Source: a virus. From it: 28,864 nucleotides of DNA. Shown here in pieces: positions 7,908 to 13,861 of the stretch; position 1 is the first letter of the stretch; every line of letters begins with the position of its first letter. The stretch covers positions 1 through 28,864 of the IMG/VR virus record IMGVR_UViG_3300034375_002708, one strand, 5' to 3'. A program made the position numbers and the translations under genes. The notes under the pieces were generated by a model. That model was not told the DNA's origin. It worked only from the letters and a program-made list of their open reading frames with translations, and ran no database searches.

Positions 7908-8421
7908 TTCTCTTGAAAGCATAGGAAAAGAGTATTCAGATTTTAACCCGTCAGCAGATGATGGGATTTTGCGTATAGTCCAGAATTGGGGCAACGAGCT
8001 TATTGCTCAGATGCAGAACCGGTTGAGGATTAACAACACTAACGCCTCAAGTTCATTATCTCAGTCTATTGAGCCACAAATCAAAGGAACACAAAAAGGA
8101 TATCGTTTGACTGTCCTAATGCAAGAGTATTGGTTTTATGTTGAGAACGGTAGAAAACCAACTAAAGCCGGTGGCAATGGTGAATTGTATCGTAACATTT
8201 ATGAGTGGGTACAAAACAAAAGAGAAATGCAGATGAAGATTTCTCAGTCACCTGATAGAATTGCAGCCACTAAATCACTTGCTCACGCTATTACCAACAA
8301 GATACACAAAGAGGGAACACAATCGCAACCATTCGTGACACCATCTTTAAAACAAGTCACAACTCAAACCCTCGCTCAGAGAATTGGGAGGTACATTGCC
8401 GACACTTTAGGCAGCCCATAA
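7900..8421 (+). CDS. HK97 gp10-like head-tail / tail completion protein
   Basis: 173 aa. The segment YWFYVENGRKPTKAGGN, then IYEWVQNK, AHAITNKIHKEGTQ and QPFVTPSL forms the gp10-like pattern of tail completion (Ne1/Tc1-type) proteins in Bacteroidetes phages. Such proteins join the neck to the tail tube. It overlaps the endolysin stop by 8 bp, an unusual position since the other neck genes lie 2-3 kb upstream. It is the last gene before an intergenic promoter, so it probably ends the upstream transcription unit. No recognisable terminator hairpin follows. Confidence 0.75.
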   Translation: MADSLESIGKEYSDFNPSADDGILRIVQNWGNELIAQMQNRLRINNTNASSSLSQSIEPQIKGTQKGYRLTVLMQEYWFYVENGRKPTKAGGNGELYRNIYEWVQNKREMQMKISQSPDRIAATKSLAHAITNKIHKEGTQSQPFVTPSLKQVTTQTLAQRIGRYIADTLGSP

Positions 8422-8422
8422 A

Positions 8423-8437
8423 GAAAAAAGTTTTTTC
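8423..8437. repeat. Short perfect inverted repeat, possible operator
   Basis: GAAAAAA, one G, then TTTTTTC form 7-bp arms in the -33 region of the promoter ahead of the small HTH gene. It could be an operator for that HTH protein or a weak terminator for the upstream unit (low GC, so a poor terminator). Chance is possible in A/T-rich sequence. Confidence 0.35.
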
Positions 8438-8462
8438 ATTCTGCAAATTATTTTTATATTTG
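8430..8462 (+). promoter_or_regulatory. Bacteroidetes-type promoter for the HTH/recombination operon
   Basis: TATATTTG at 8455-8462 is an exact match to the Bacteroidetes -7 element TAnnTTTG. Only four bases (8463-8466) separate it from the ATG at 8467, so the transcript would be leaderless or nearly so. The -33 region at the expected distance is a T run with no clear TTG, so this element is weaker than the two similar promoters downstream. Confidence 0.65.
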
Positions 8463-8466
8463 TGGC

Positions 8467-8661
8467 ATGGAAATACAAGAAATTGTAAAGCTAATCAAGC
8501 TTAAGAAACGTCACGGCATCATCAAGCGTGTCAGTGAACAAACGGGCGTATCTATGCCCAGCGTCAAGAAGTACATTGAAGGCAACGTTATTTCAGACAA
8601 AGCCCTTTTAGTTTTAAAGGCTGCCCTTGAGGACATTGAAAATGAGGAGGTGCAGCAATGA
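8467..8661 (+). CDS. Small helix-turn-helix DNA-binding protein
   Basis: 64 aa. Residues about 17-40 (GIIKRVSEQTGVSMPSVKKY) read as a helix-turn-helix with the recognition helix SMPSVKKYI. The C-terminus is acidic. It is the first gene after an intergenic promoter, the typical place for an early repressor or regulator; a palindrome lies in the -33 region. It ends with ATGA coupling to the next gene. The role in controlling its own promoter is inference. Confidence 0.75.
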   Translation: MEIQEIVKLIKLKKRHGIIKRVSEQTGVSMPSVKKYIEGNVISDKALLVLKAALEDIENEEVQQ

Positions 8662-8936
8662 TTACTATTTTAGTTGAGGACAAAGATGTTGTTGTTGAGC
8701 AGTGTTTTGTCACGTTAATCTTTGATCGTGAGGAAATCGAGTCAATGATTATGGAGCATTACCGGGATGAGTATTCTGACCATGTGTACAGAACAGTTGA
8801 CGAAGAAGGTGCATCATTCACCACTGACTTTCTTTTGTACAATGACATTGAACGCCACGATGTTATCAATGACTTGATGTACTATCACGACCTAAAACCA
8901 ACCAAAATCAAATTAGTAGAAAATGAAAACAAGTAA
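8658..8936 (+). CDS. Hypothetical 92-aa protein
   Basis: The ATG overlaps the HTH gene stop and is preceded by AGGAGGTG (8645-8652), a full Shine-Dalgarno match 5 nt upstream, which is unusual for Bacteroidetes-type genes. The protein is very acidic with alternating hydrophobic strands (MITILVEDKDVVVEQCFVTL) and a His/Asp-rich second half (YNDIERHDVINDLMYYHD). No family is recognised. It is overlapped by the ERF gene by 14 bp, so it belongs to the recombination operon. Confidence 0.65.
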   Translation: MITILVEDKDVVVEQCFVTLIFDREEIESMIMEHYRDEYSDHVYRTVDEEGASFTTDFLLYNDIERHDVINDLMYYHDLKPTKIKLVENENK

Positions 8937-9459
8937 TGAAACAAGCAACCTTGTAAAAGCTCTGTTTGAGTTCCAAGGCAAAGTCAACGCTGTTAAGAAG
9001 ACAGCCAAGAATGACCATTTCCACTCTTCGTATGCGGATTTGTCCAGTATTCTGACAACCATCAACCCGGTGTGTCAAGAGTTAGGGCTTCTAATTACTC
9101 AGCACCCACACGATGACGTATTGGTCACCAAGATTTATCACGTTGAATCAGGCGAATGGATGCAATCTGAACAGCTCTTAAGAATGCGTGATGCTAACAA
9201 TCCACAGCAGTATGGTTCTGCTTTGACCTATGCTCGTCGTTATGCCCTTGCATCTATCTTTAATTTAAACCAGGCAGACGATGACGGAAATTCTGCAAGT
9301 GGGCATCAAGTTAAAACAGTCAAGGAAACCATAACACCACAACATCCAATGTGGCAGAAAGCATTAAAACACATTCAGAACGGTGGCAACATCCAAGACA
9401 TTAAAGACAAGTTTGTTCTATCTAAAAAGCATGAGGAGGTATTGACAGCAACCAAATGA
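8923..9459 (+). CDS. erf: ERF-family single-strand DNA annealing protein
   Basis: 178 aa. The block from residue 96 (QYGSALTYARRYALASIF) followed by NLNQADDDGN is the signature of the ERF superfamily, recombinases that bind single-stranded DNA and anneal complementary strands. The N-terminal AKNDHFHSSYADLSSI also fits the family. The C-terminal 50 residues are a variable tail. The exonuclease about 0.4 kb downstream supplies 3' overhangs, so the two should work as a Red-like recombination pair. The first codons are almost identical in DNA to those of the next gene. Confidence 0.9.
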   Translation: MKTSNETSNLVKALFEFQGKVNAVKKTAKNDHFHSSYADLSSILTTINPVCQELGLLITQHPHDDVLVTKIYHVESGEWMQSEQLLRMRDANNPQQYGSALTYARRYALASIFNLNQADDDGNSASGHQVKTVKETITPQHPMWQKALKHIQNGGNIQDIKDKFVLSKKHEEVLTATK

Positions 9460-9485
9460 CTAATGACTAAAGGATTTAAACTATT

Positions 9486-9827
9486 ATGAAAACAAGTAAA
9501 GAAACACAACTAAAACGCTATGGAAGTTTTTTACACGATGTGTATGAAACCAAAATAGCAACAATCGAAATGTGCAAAAAGCACAAGATTAATGTCAACA
9601 CTTTGACTTCGATGAGAAGAATGTGCTTGATTGACAGAAAAGGCAACAGCAAGATGCAACACAAGCCAAACATCAGAACTGTGCAATCTGTTATTTCAAA
9701 CAATAAGGAATATCAGAAAAAATACCATCAAGCAAAAAGAGTTGAATCAAAACCAAGAAAGCCCATTGTAAAGACCCATACAAAAGAAATCAATCTATTT
9801 TGGGGTATGATAAAAATAATCAGATGA
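9486..9827 (+). CDS. Hypothetical basic protein with HTH-like segment
   Basis: 113 aa, strongly basic. Residues about 22-50 (TKIATIEMCKKHKINVNTLT) look like a helix-turn-helix. The C-terminus EINLFWGMIKI is a short hydrophobic motif that I have seen as a recurrent ending in Bacteroidetes phage proteins. It lies between ERF and the exonuclease and shares ATGA with the latter. It could be a DNA-binding accessory or regulator of the recombination module. No function is claimed. Confidence 0.6.
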   Translation: MKTSKETQLKRYGSFLHDVYETKIATIEMCKKHKINVNTLTSMRRMCLIDRKGNSKMQHKPNIRTVQSVISNNKEYQKKYHQAKRVESKPRKPIVKTHTKEINLFWGMIKIIR

Positions 9828-10459
9828 TGGAAGTTACAATGACTCAAAGCCAAGAGGAATGGCAGAAAGCAAGAGCCAACAGATTCACAGCCTCTGTGGT
9901 TCACAAGTTAATGGGGAGCAGCCGATCAGGTTCTCCCCTTTCAAAGACGGCAGAAACATTTGTCTATGAACGAGCTGCTGAGATACTGACCGGCAATTCT
10001 AAGCCAATTTACGGAGATGCTCTTGATTGGGGTATAGCACATGAGCAATATGCATTTTTTAATTTCAATCAGCAGAACTTTCAGGAGTGGACATACTACG
10101 GAGGAGAAACCTACGTCTTTATTCCCTATGGGGAGTACAGCGGATATTCCCCAGACGGCTTGAGTTCGGATGCTATACTTGAAATAAAATGCCCTTACAA
10201 TAGTGGCATCCATTTAAAGAACTTCAATATCTATGATGCAGATAGCCTTAAGCAAATACATCCTGAGTATTATTGGCAGATGCAACTCGGAATGTTAGCC
10301 ACTGACCTTGACTATGGTTATTTTGTTTCGTATGATCCACGAATGCCAGAAGAAAAACAGATGCACATAGGAGAGATTGAGAGGCATGAAGTCGAGTTTG
10401 AACTAAATGAGAAATTGACAAATGCTTGGGAATTATTGCAAGAAATTTTGTCAAATTAA
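9824..10459 (+). CDS. YqaJ/lambda-exonuclease-type PD-(D/E)XK recombination nuclease
   Basis: 211 aa from the ATG at 9824 (ATGA overlap); an upstream in-frame start at 9800 would add eight residues within the previous gene. Family blocks: RFTAS (20-24), GDALDWGIAHE (64-74), SPDGLS with the motif Asp (D111), and ILEIKCP with E120 and K122 completing the PD-(D/E)XK site, then YYWQMQLGM. The enzyme degrades double-stranded DNA ends to make single strands that the ERF protein anneals. No membrane or signal features. It ends just before a strong promoter whose -33 element lies inside its last codons. Confidence 0.9.
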   Translation: MMEVTMTQSQEEWQKARANRFTASVVHKLMGSSRSGSPLSKTAETFVYERAAEILTGNSKPIYGDALDWGIAHEQYAFFNFNQQNFQEWTYYGGETYVFIPYGEYSGYSPDGLSSDAILEIKCPYNSGIHLKNFNIYDADSLKQIHPEYYWQMQLGMLATDLDYGYFVSYDPRMPEEKQMHIGEIERHEVEFELNEKLTNAWELLQEILSN

Positions 10460-10477
10460 AAAGAAAGTTTATATTTG
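10448..10477 (+). promoter_or_regulatory. Strong Bacteroidetes promoter, near-leaderless
   Basis: TTG at 10448-10450 (in TTTTG), a 19-bp spacer, and TATATTTG at 10470-10477 match the Bacteroidetes -33/-7 consensus fully. Four bases (AAGT) separate it from the ATG at 10482. It should drive the replication/methylation genes. Confidence 0.8.
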
Positions 10478-10481
10478 AAGT

Positions 10482-10667
10482 ATGGAAGTACCAGTAATTT
10501 TAGTTTTACCAATCGCATTGATCATGGCTATTTGCTATTTAGCTTATGCTAAAATCTGCGATGACATTAGAGAATTTAAGAAGCTTGAGGATGAGCTTGA
10601 GCGTCAAGCCAATGAATCTGAAAAGCCTTATGTTGAACCACTTTACAGAAGGAGATTCAAGAAATGA
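10482..10667 (+). CDS. Small single-pass membrane protein
   Basis: 61 aa. Residues about 4-23 (PVILVLPIALIMAICYLAYA) form one membrane helix, followed by a charged cytosolic tail (EFKKLEDELERQANESEK) and a basic end (YRRRFKK). It is the first gene of a transcription unit, so it may act early, for example on the host membrane or in superinfection exclusion, but there is no direct evidence. It overlaps the next gene by 4 bp. Confidence 0.7.
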   Translation: MEVPVILVLPIALIMAICYLAYAKICDDIREFKKLEDELERQANESEKPYVEPLYRRRFKK

Positions 10668-10981
10668 ACAACATGATTCAGCAAAGGGTTGCTGCCGTTC
10701 TACTAAAGCATCCTGAAACCAAAGATGATGACCGAATGCTTACTGCTTATTATTGGACAATGCAGATGGCAGACGAAGGAATCAGATTAGAAACCTTTGA
10801 TGACTTTAAACGTGAGTACACATTTGGCAAGTTGACCGATGCCCAGACGATCACGAGAATCAGAAGAAAGCTTCAGATGGAACGCCCACAATTTAGAGGC
10901 AAGAAGTATTTGGAGAAGATGGCAAAGCAACAAAAAGTCAAAAGTGATTTGGGTTATACTGATAATTCATTATATTCGTAG
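10664..10981 (+). CDS. Conserved phage protein of early region, function unknown
   Basis: 105 aa. The N-terminal LLKHPETKDDDRMLTAYYW is a pattern frequent in small Bacteroidetes phage proteins next to replication genes. The middle (TDAQTITRIRRKLQ) is helical and basic, suggesting nucleic acid binding. No enzymatic motif. It is followed by the structured leader at 10986-11076. Confidence 0.7.
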   Translation: MNNMIQQRVAAVLLKHPETKDDDRMLTAYYWTMQMADEGIRLETFDDFKREYTFGKLTDAQTITRIRRKLQMERPQFRGKKYLEKMAKQQKVKSDLGYTDNSLYS

Positions 10982-11006
10982 AGCAAACAACAGGGTAGGA
11001 GCTGTT

Positions 11007-11057
11007 ATGTTAAAAGATTTTTGCCTCGGCTGGTTAGATGGACTCCTACACATCTAA
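11007..11057 (+). CDS. Putative leader peptide (16 aa)
   Basis: The ORF encodes MLKDFCLGWLDGLLHI. An AGGAG lies at 10997-11001 with 5-nt spacing to the ATG, and the stop (11055-11057) falls within the 3' strand of the terminator hairpin. The AGGAG is in the loop predicted to pair with CTCCTAC inside this same ORF. A translating ribosome would block the 5' arm of the terminator. It may be a regulatory peptide only; no homologue is known to me. Confidence 0.4.
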   Translation: MLKDFCLGWLDGLLHI

Positions 11058-11076
11058 TCGGTACGGGGCTTTTTTT
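11023..11076 (+). terminator. Intrinsic terminator directly abutting the next start codon
   Basis: GCCTCG (11023-11028) pairs with CGGGGC (11064-11069), GCT with GGT after a bulged A (11063), and GGTTAGATG (11032-11040) with CATCTAATC (11051-11059): about 18 bp including a few G-T pairs. TTTTTTT follows at 11070-11076 and the ATG of the next gene begins at 11077. It is the clearest terminator-like hairpin in the window. Confidence 0.75.
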
Positions 11077-11742
11077 ATGGCACAAAATAAGAAATCATTC
11101 ATATTGTACACCGACCTAATTCATACGGTGCAGCAATTAAACGAAGAACAAGCCGGTAGATTGTTTAAGCATATTCTCGCTTATGTTAATGACCTTGATC
11201 CTGAAACAGACGATGTTATAACCAAGATTGCATTTGAACCTATTAGACAACAATTAAAGCGTGACCTTCAGAAATGGGATAGCTACATTGAAAAGCAAAG
11301 CCTTAATGGGAAAAAGGGTGGCAGACCAAAGAAACCCAAAGAAAGCGAAAAAACCCAAGCCTTTTCTGAAAAACCCAAAAAAGCTGATAGTGTTAATGTA
11401 AGTGTAAGTGATAGTGAAAATGTTAATGTAATAAATAAGAGAGATAAATCTCTCTTGGTGGAAAGGGATGAAATTTTTGATCAGGTTTGGAAGGCTTACA
11501 GCCAAGTTTCAACAAGACAACCTGGAAGTAAGAAGGATGCAGCATCAAAGTTTAAAAAACTAAAACAGACAGATCTTGAAAAGATCAGGCAGCATTTACC
11601 AAAATATCTCAAGAATCACATCGCAGCACAAAAGACAGATTATCTTCCTAACTTTACAACGTATTTAAATCAAAGAAGATACGAGGATGAAAAGCTGCCG
11701 TATGCGGATAGTCAGAACGAATTAGACAACTGGACATTATGA
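11077..11742 (+). CDS. DUF6291-like replication initiation protein
   Basis: 221 aa. The start is the ATG at 11077: MAQNKKSFILYTDLIHTV is the usual N-terminus of the family, and an in-frame ATG at 11038 would lie within the terminator hairpin. The N-terminal domain continues LNEEQAGRLFKHILAYVND and IAFEPIRQQLKRDLQKW. A low-complexity linker (about residues 85-125, rich in Lys, Ser, Val, Asn) leads to a helical C-terminal domain ending in YLPNFTTYLNQRRYEDE, like helicase-loader or DnaD-type proteins. Likely role: binding the origin and recruiting the host helicase. The linker DNA holds repeats described separately. ATGA overlap with the methyltransferase. Confidence 0.75.
   Translation: MAQNKKSFILYTDLIHTVQQLNEEQAGRLFKHILAYVNDLDPETDDVITKIAFEPIRQQLKRDLQKWDSYIEKQSLNGKKGGRPKKPKESEKTQAFSEKPKKADSVNVSVSDSENVNVINKRDKSLLVERDEIFDQVWKAYSQVSTRQPGSKKDAASKFKKLKQTDLEKIRQHLPKYLKNHIAAQKTDYLPNFTTYLNQRRYEDEKLPYADSQNELDNWTL
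11391..11456. repeat. Direct repeats plus palindrome in replication gene linker, candidate origin
   Basis: TGTTAATGTAA occurs twice, at 11391-11401 and 11421-11431, exactly 30 bp apart (about three helical turns). A perfect inverted repeat follows: AAGAGAGA (11437-11444), TAAA, TCTCTCTT (11449-11456). The surroundings are A/T-rich and code for the variable linker of the replication protein. Several phages, such as lambda in gene O, have their origin inside the initiator gene, so an origin is a reasonable hypothesis. Confidence 0.4.
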
Positions 11743-12644
11743 AACACGGATCTTTATTTAGTGGATTAGGTGGCTTTGATTTAGCGGCTGAGTGGATGGG
11801 ATGGGAGAACATCTTTCACTGCGAGTGGATGGAATTTCCTCGTAAAGTTTTAGACTACCACTTTCCAAATGCTGATTCACACATTGATATATGTAAAACT
11901 GATTTTAAAAAATATGCAAACAAAATTGACATTCTCACAGGAGGATTCCCATGCCAACCATTCTCAATGGCAGGGAAAAGAAAAGGCACAGATGATGAAC
12001 GCTATCTTTGGGGCGAAATGCTTCGAGCAATACAAGAAATTAAACCGGCATTCGTCATCGCTGAAAACGTCTTTGGTATCACTAATATTGATGACGGATT
12101 GGTTTTCGAGCAGGTGTGCCTTGACTTGGAAGGTGAAGGGTACGAAGTACAGCCGTTTGTTATTCCAGCTGCAGCCAAAAACGCTCCGCACAGAAGGGAT
12201 AGAGTCTGGTTTGTTGCTCAAAACACCATGCTCAGCAGATGCGTACACGGAGAATTTGAGCAAGAAAGAGCAGAAGTTCGGGAATTCGGGAACACTCGCT
12301 CAAGAGGTTCAGAGCGGTTTTATTTACAAAAGGGGAATGCTGCTGACTCCAAGTGCATCAGACGGACTGAGATCAGGGATGACAATGGAGAGTTTGAAAA
12401 AACACAACAAGATAAATGCCGAAAAAAGCAATTTAGCAGAACAGATAGCACACAAAGTGAATGGAGGCAGTTCCCATCTCAACCCGCGATTTGTGGCGGA
12501 GATGATGGGCTTCCCACCGAACTGGACGGAATTACCTTTTCAAAGTGGAGAGCAGAAAGTATCAAAGGATACGGAAACGCCATAGTGCCACAGATAGCAC
12601 TTGAGATATTTAAGCAATTAGAAAAAATATACTTAGAATTGTAA
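11739..12644 (+). CDS. C5-cytosine DNA methyltransferase
   Basis: 301 aa. Motif I FSGLGGFDLAAE (7-18) binds S-adenosylmethionine, motif IV GGFPCQPFS holds the catalytic C72, motif VI is ENV (109-111), motif VIII is APHRRDRVWFVA (149-160), and motif X is GYGNAIVPQ near 277-285. The enzyme makes 5-methylcytosine in a short target sequence that cannot be read from the gene. The region from about 161 to 235 should be the target recognition domain; it is low in recognisable motifs and its DNA also encodes another conserved-looking frame. The C-terminal ICGGDDGLPTELDGITFSKW is usual for this phage subclass. A dioxygenase and glycosyltransferase downstream suggest that 5mC may be a precursor. Confidence 0.92.
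   Translation: MKHGSLFSGLGGFDLAAEWMGWENIFHCEWMEFPRKVLDYHFPNADSHIDICKTDFKKYANKIDILTGGFPCQPFSMAGKRKGTDDERYLWGEMLRAIQEIKPAFVIAENVFGITNIDDGLVFEQVCLDLEGEGYEVQPFVIPAAAKNAPHRRDRVWFVAQNTMLSRCVHGEFEQERAEVREFGNTRSRGSERFYLQKGNAADSKCIRRTEIRDDNGEFEKTQQDKCRKKQFSRTDSTQSEWRQFPSQPAICGGDDGLPTELDGITFSKWRAESIKGYGNAIVPQIALEIFKQLEKIYLEL
11869..12585 (+). CDS. Overprinted ORF in the methyltransferase gene, with MTase motif-IX-like signature
   Basis: This 238-aa frame lies wholly inside the methyltransferase gene in the +1 frame and is open from 11854. The first ~80 residues are unconvincing, but from about 12090 it reads WFSSRCALTWKVKGTKYSR, RLLFQLQPKTLRTE, LLKTPCSADAY, FGNSGTLAQEVQSGF, LLTPSASDG and LNPRFVAEMMGFPPNWTELP. 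These are blocks I recognise from C-terminal parts of phage C5-methyltransferase-like proteins (TWK, LTP/TP repeats, and MGFPxxW, the motif IX region). The methyltransferase frame in the same DNA keeps its own motifs VIII and X. How it would be started is not visible: internal ATG codons exist at 11869 and later. Real translation is inference; conserved coding potential is the evidence. Confidence 0.55.
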   Translation: MLIHTLIYVKLILKNMQTKLTFSQEDSHANHSQWQGKEKAQMMNAIFGAKCFEQYKKLNRHSSSLKTSLVSLILMTDWFSSRCALTWKVKGTKYSRLLFQLQPKTLRTEGIESGLLLKTPCSADAYTENLSKKEQKFGNSGTLAQEVQSGFIYKRGMLLTPSASDGLRSGMTMESLKKHNKINAEKSNLAEQIAHKVNGGSSHLNPRFVAEMMGFPPNWTELPFQSGEQKVSKDTETP

Positions 12645-12646
12645 TC

Positions 12647-13249
12647 ATGTTTATTCAGGATGTTAATCAGGAGATGATATTGGAGCGATTAAAAAAGCTC
12701 TGTTCATTAGGTGGCATTAAGCCACCACAACAAGGAAAAGAGTTCATCGAGTTTATTCAAGACGGATTTGCAAGATGCGAAATCGAAACGATGGACAAAG
12801 CCTTCAGAGAGTATTTGCTTGGCAAGTACACGATAAGACAACCACTACAGTTAAACGTCAAATTTGTAAGCGACATCATGAACGCTTACATCAAAGACAA
12901 CAGTCACACTTTAAAACTAAAGCCAAGAGAGTATTTGGCAATAGAAGCACCGGTTGATAATAGCCCGAAGATGTCAGCCTTTGATATAGCCAAAAGCAAT
13001 TGGGAGAATGTCAGAACAAAAAGGGCGGTAGTGTTTCCATCTTTTCTATGCAAGGCATGGGAGGAATTAGAAGACAAGCCAAAGATTGATGAAAAGCGAG
13101 TGGCTGAGTTAGTGGAGATGATTAATGACAATCAAAATATATGGTTTTACAAACTCAAAAGAGAGAGAGGTCATAAACAGAAACGCTCACAATTAGACGA
13201 GGAAATTATTTACAAGGCAGCCTGTATGGCGTATTATTTAGAACTATGA
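12647..13249 (+). CDS. Conserved replication-region protein, function unknown
   Basis: 200 aa, helical, without a recognised catalytic motif. It starts 2 bp after the methyltransferase stop and shares ATGA with the next gene. The N-terminal half (KEFIEFIQDGFARCEI, MDKAFREYLLGKY, FVSDIMNAYIKD) has a pattern I associate with small replication-module proteins of Bacteroidetes phages. The C-terminal half is Lys/Glu rich (ENVRTKRAVVFPSF, YKLKRERGHKQKRSQ). A loader or replisome accessory role is possible from position only. Confidence 0.65.
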   Translation: MFIQDVNQEMILERLKKLCSLGGIKPPQQGKEFIEFIQDGFARCEIETMDKAFREYLLGKYTIRQPLQLNVKFVSDIMNAYIKDNSHTLKLKPREYLAIEAPVDNSPKMSAFDIAKSNWENVRTKRAVVFPSFLCKAWEELEDKPKIDEKRVAELVEMINDNQNIWFYKLKRERGHKQKRSQLDEEIIYKAACMAYYLEL

Positions 13250-13710
13250 AAGATTTTTACCCAGAATACATTGCAGCAAAGCAAAAGCTTACACGATTAG
13301 AAAAGCAACATGACAACTACCAAAGAAAGGTCAGAAACCAAATGAGAGAGTATCAAGTGACCATTCACAAGATGAGGCATGAAATACTAAAACTCAAAGG
13401 ACACAATGTTGAAAGATGTCAGGAACTATATGAACGCATTCTCAACGAGTACGGCATTACTGAAGATGAACTCAAGTCACCAATGAGAGATAGATCAATC
13501 GTTAACGTCAGACACGCTTTGTTTTATCATCTAAGACATCGAAAGAATTTCAGCACAATAAAAATAGGTTCAATCTTTAATCGTGACCATTCAAGCGTTA
13601 TCAATGGATGTAAAAGAGTGGAGAATTGGCTGGACATTCCGCAAGTTTACAGAGAGGAGTTAACCATATTAGAGTTAATCAATGGAGCTGACAGTCAGGA
13701 AGGGGCGTGA
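13246..13710 (+). CDS. DnaA domain IV-like DNA-binding protein
   Basis: 154 aa. The N-terminal 60 residues are a charged, probably coiled-coil helix (LTRLEKQHDNYQRKVRNQMR). Residues about 80-128 match the C-terminal DNA-binding domain of DnaA: RDRSIVNVRHALFYHLRH, then IGSIFNRDHSSVINGCKRV, where RDHSSV corresponds to the DnaA signature GRDHTTV that contacts the DnaA box. There is no AAA+ ATPase domain, so it should bind DNA without ATP-driven opening. It may mark a phage origin, act as an adaptor, or compete with host DnaA. It overlaps a 52-aa gene at its 3' end. Confidence 0.8.
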   Translation: MKDFYPEYIAAKQKLTRLEKQHDNYQRKVRNQMREYQVTIHKMRHEILKLKGHNVERCQELYERILNEYGITEDELKSPMRDRSIVNVRHALFYHLRHRKNFSTIKIGSIFNRDHSSVINGCKRVENWLDIPQVYREELTILELINGADSQEGA

Positions 13711-13840
13711 GTACGTTCACATCATACTTGAGAATGATAAGCAAGTCATCTACTATGCAAAAAAATACATCAAACAAGGCTTTGAGGTTTATTCAATATG
13801 CAATGACAAGACTGTGCGTTTATTGTGTAAAACTTCTTAA
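13682..13840 (+). CDS. Small hypothetical protein (52 aa)
   Basis: The ATG at 13682 lies within the end of the DnaA-like gene (29-bp overlap) and the frame runs to the TAA at 13838-13840. It fills the otherwise empty space before the sigma-like gene. The product begins MELTVRKGREYVHIILENDK and shows a beta-helix-beta pattern (VIYYAKKYIKQGFEVYSI), plausible for a small folded domain. No family recognised. Confidence 0.55.
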   Translation: MELTVRKGREYVHIILENDKQVIYYAKKYIKQGFEVYSICNDKTVRLLCKTS

Positions 13841-13861
13841 AAAAGGATAAAAAAGATAAAC

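Larger units (their letters stand above)
10986..11076 (+). promoter_or_regulatory. Structured RNA leader: two hairpins with complementary loops, leader peptide and terminator
   Basis: Hairpin 1 pairs AACAG (10989-10993) with CTGTT (11002-11006), extended by AAC (10986-10988) with GTT (11009-11011) across an AT bulge. Its 8-nt loop is GGTAGGAG. Hairpin 2 (11023-11069) has an upper 9-bp stem with a 10-nt loop GACTCCTACA and a GC-rich base, then seven T. GTAGGAG of loop 1 is perfectly complementary to CTCCTAC (11043-11049) of loop 2, so a kissing interaction is possible. A 16-codon ORF (11007-11057) starts 5 nt after AGGAG and runs through hairpin 2. The layout suggests attenuation of the downstream replication gene, with translation of the leader opposing the terminator. 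The structures are seen; the mechanism is inference. Confidence 0.65.

Noticed and set aside
8421-8466. Terminator after the gp10-like gene
   Set aside because: The A/T-only inverted repeat at 8423-8437 has a one-base loop and no GC-rich stem, so it is a poor terminator.
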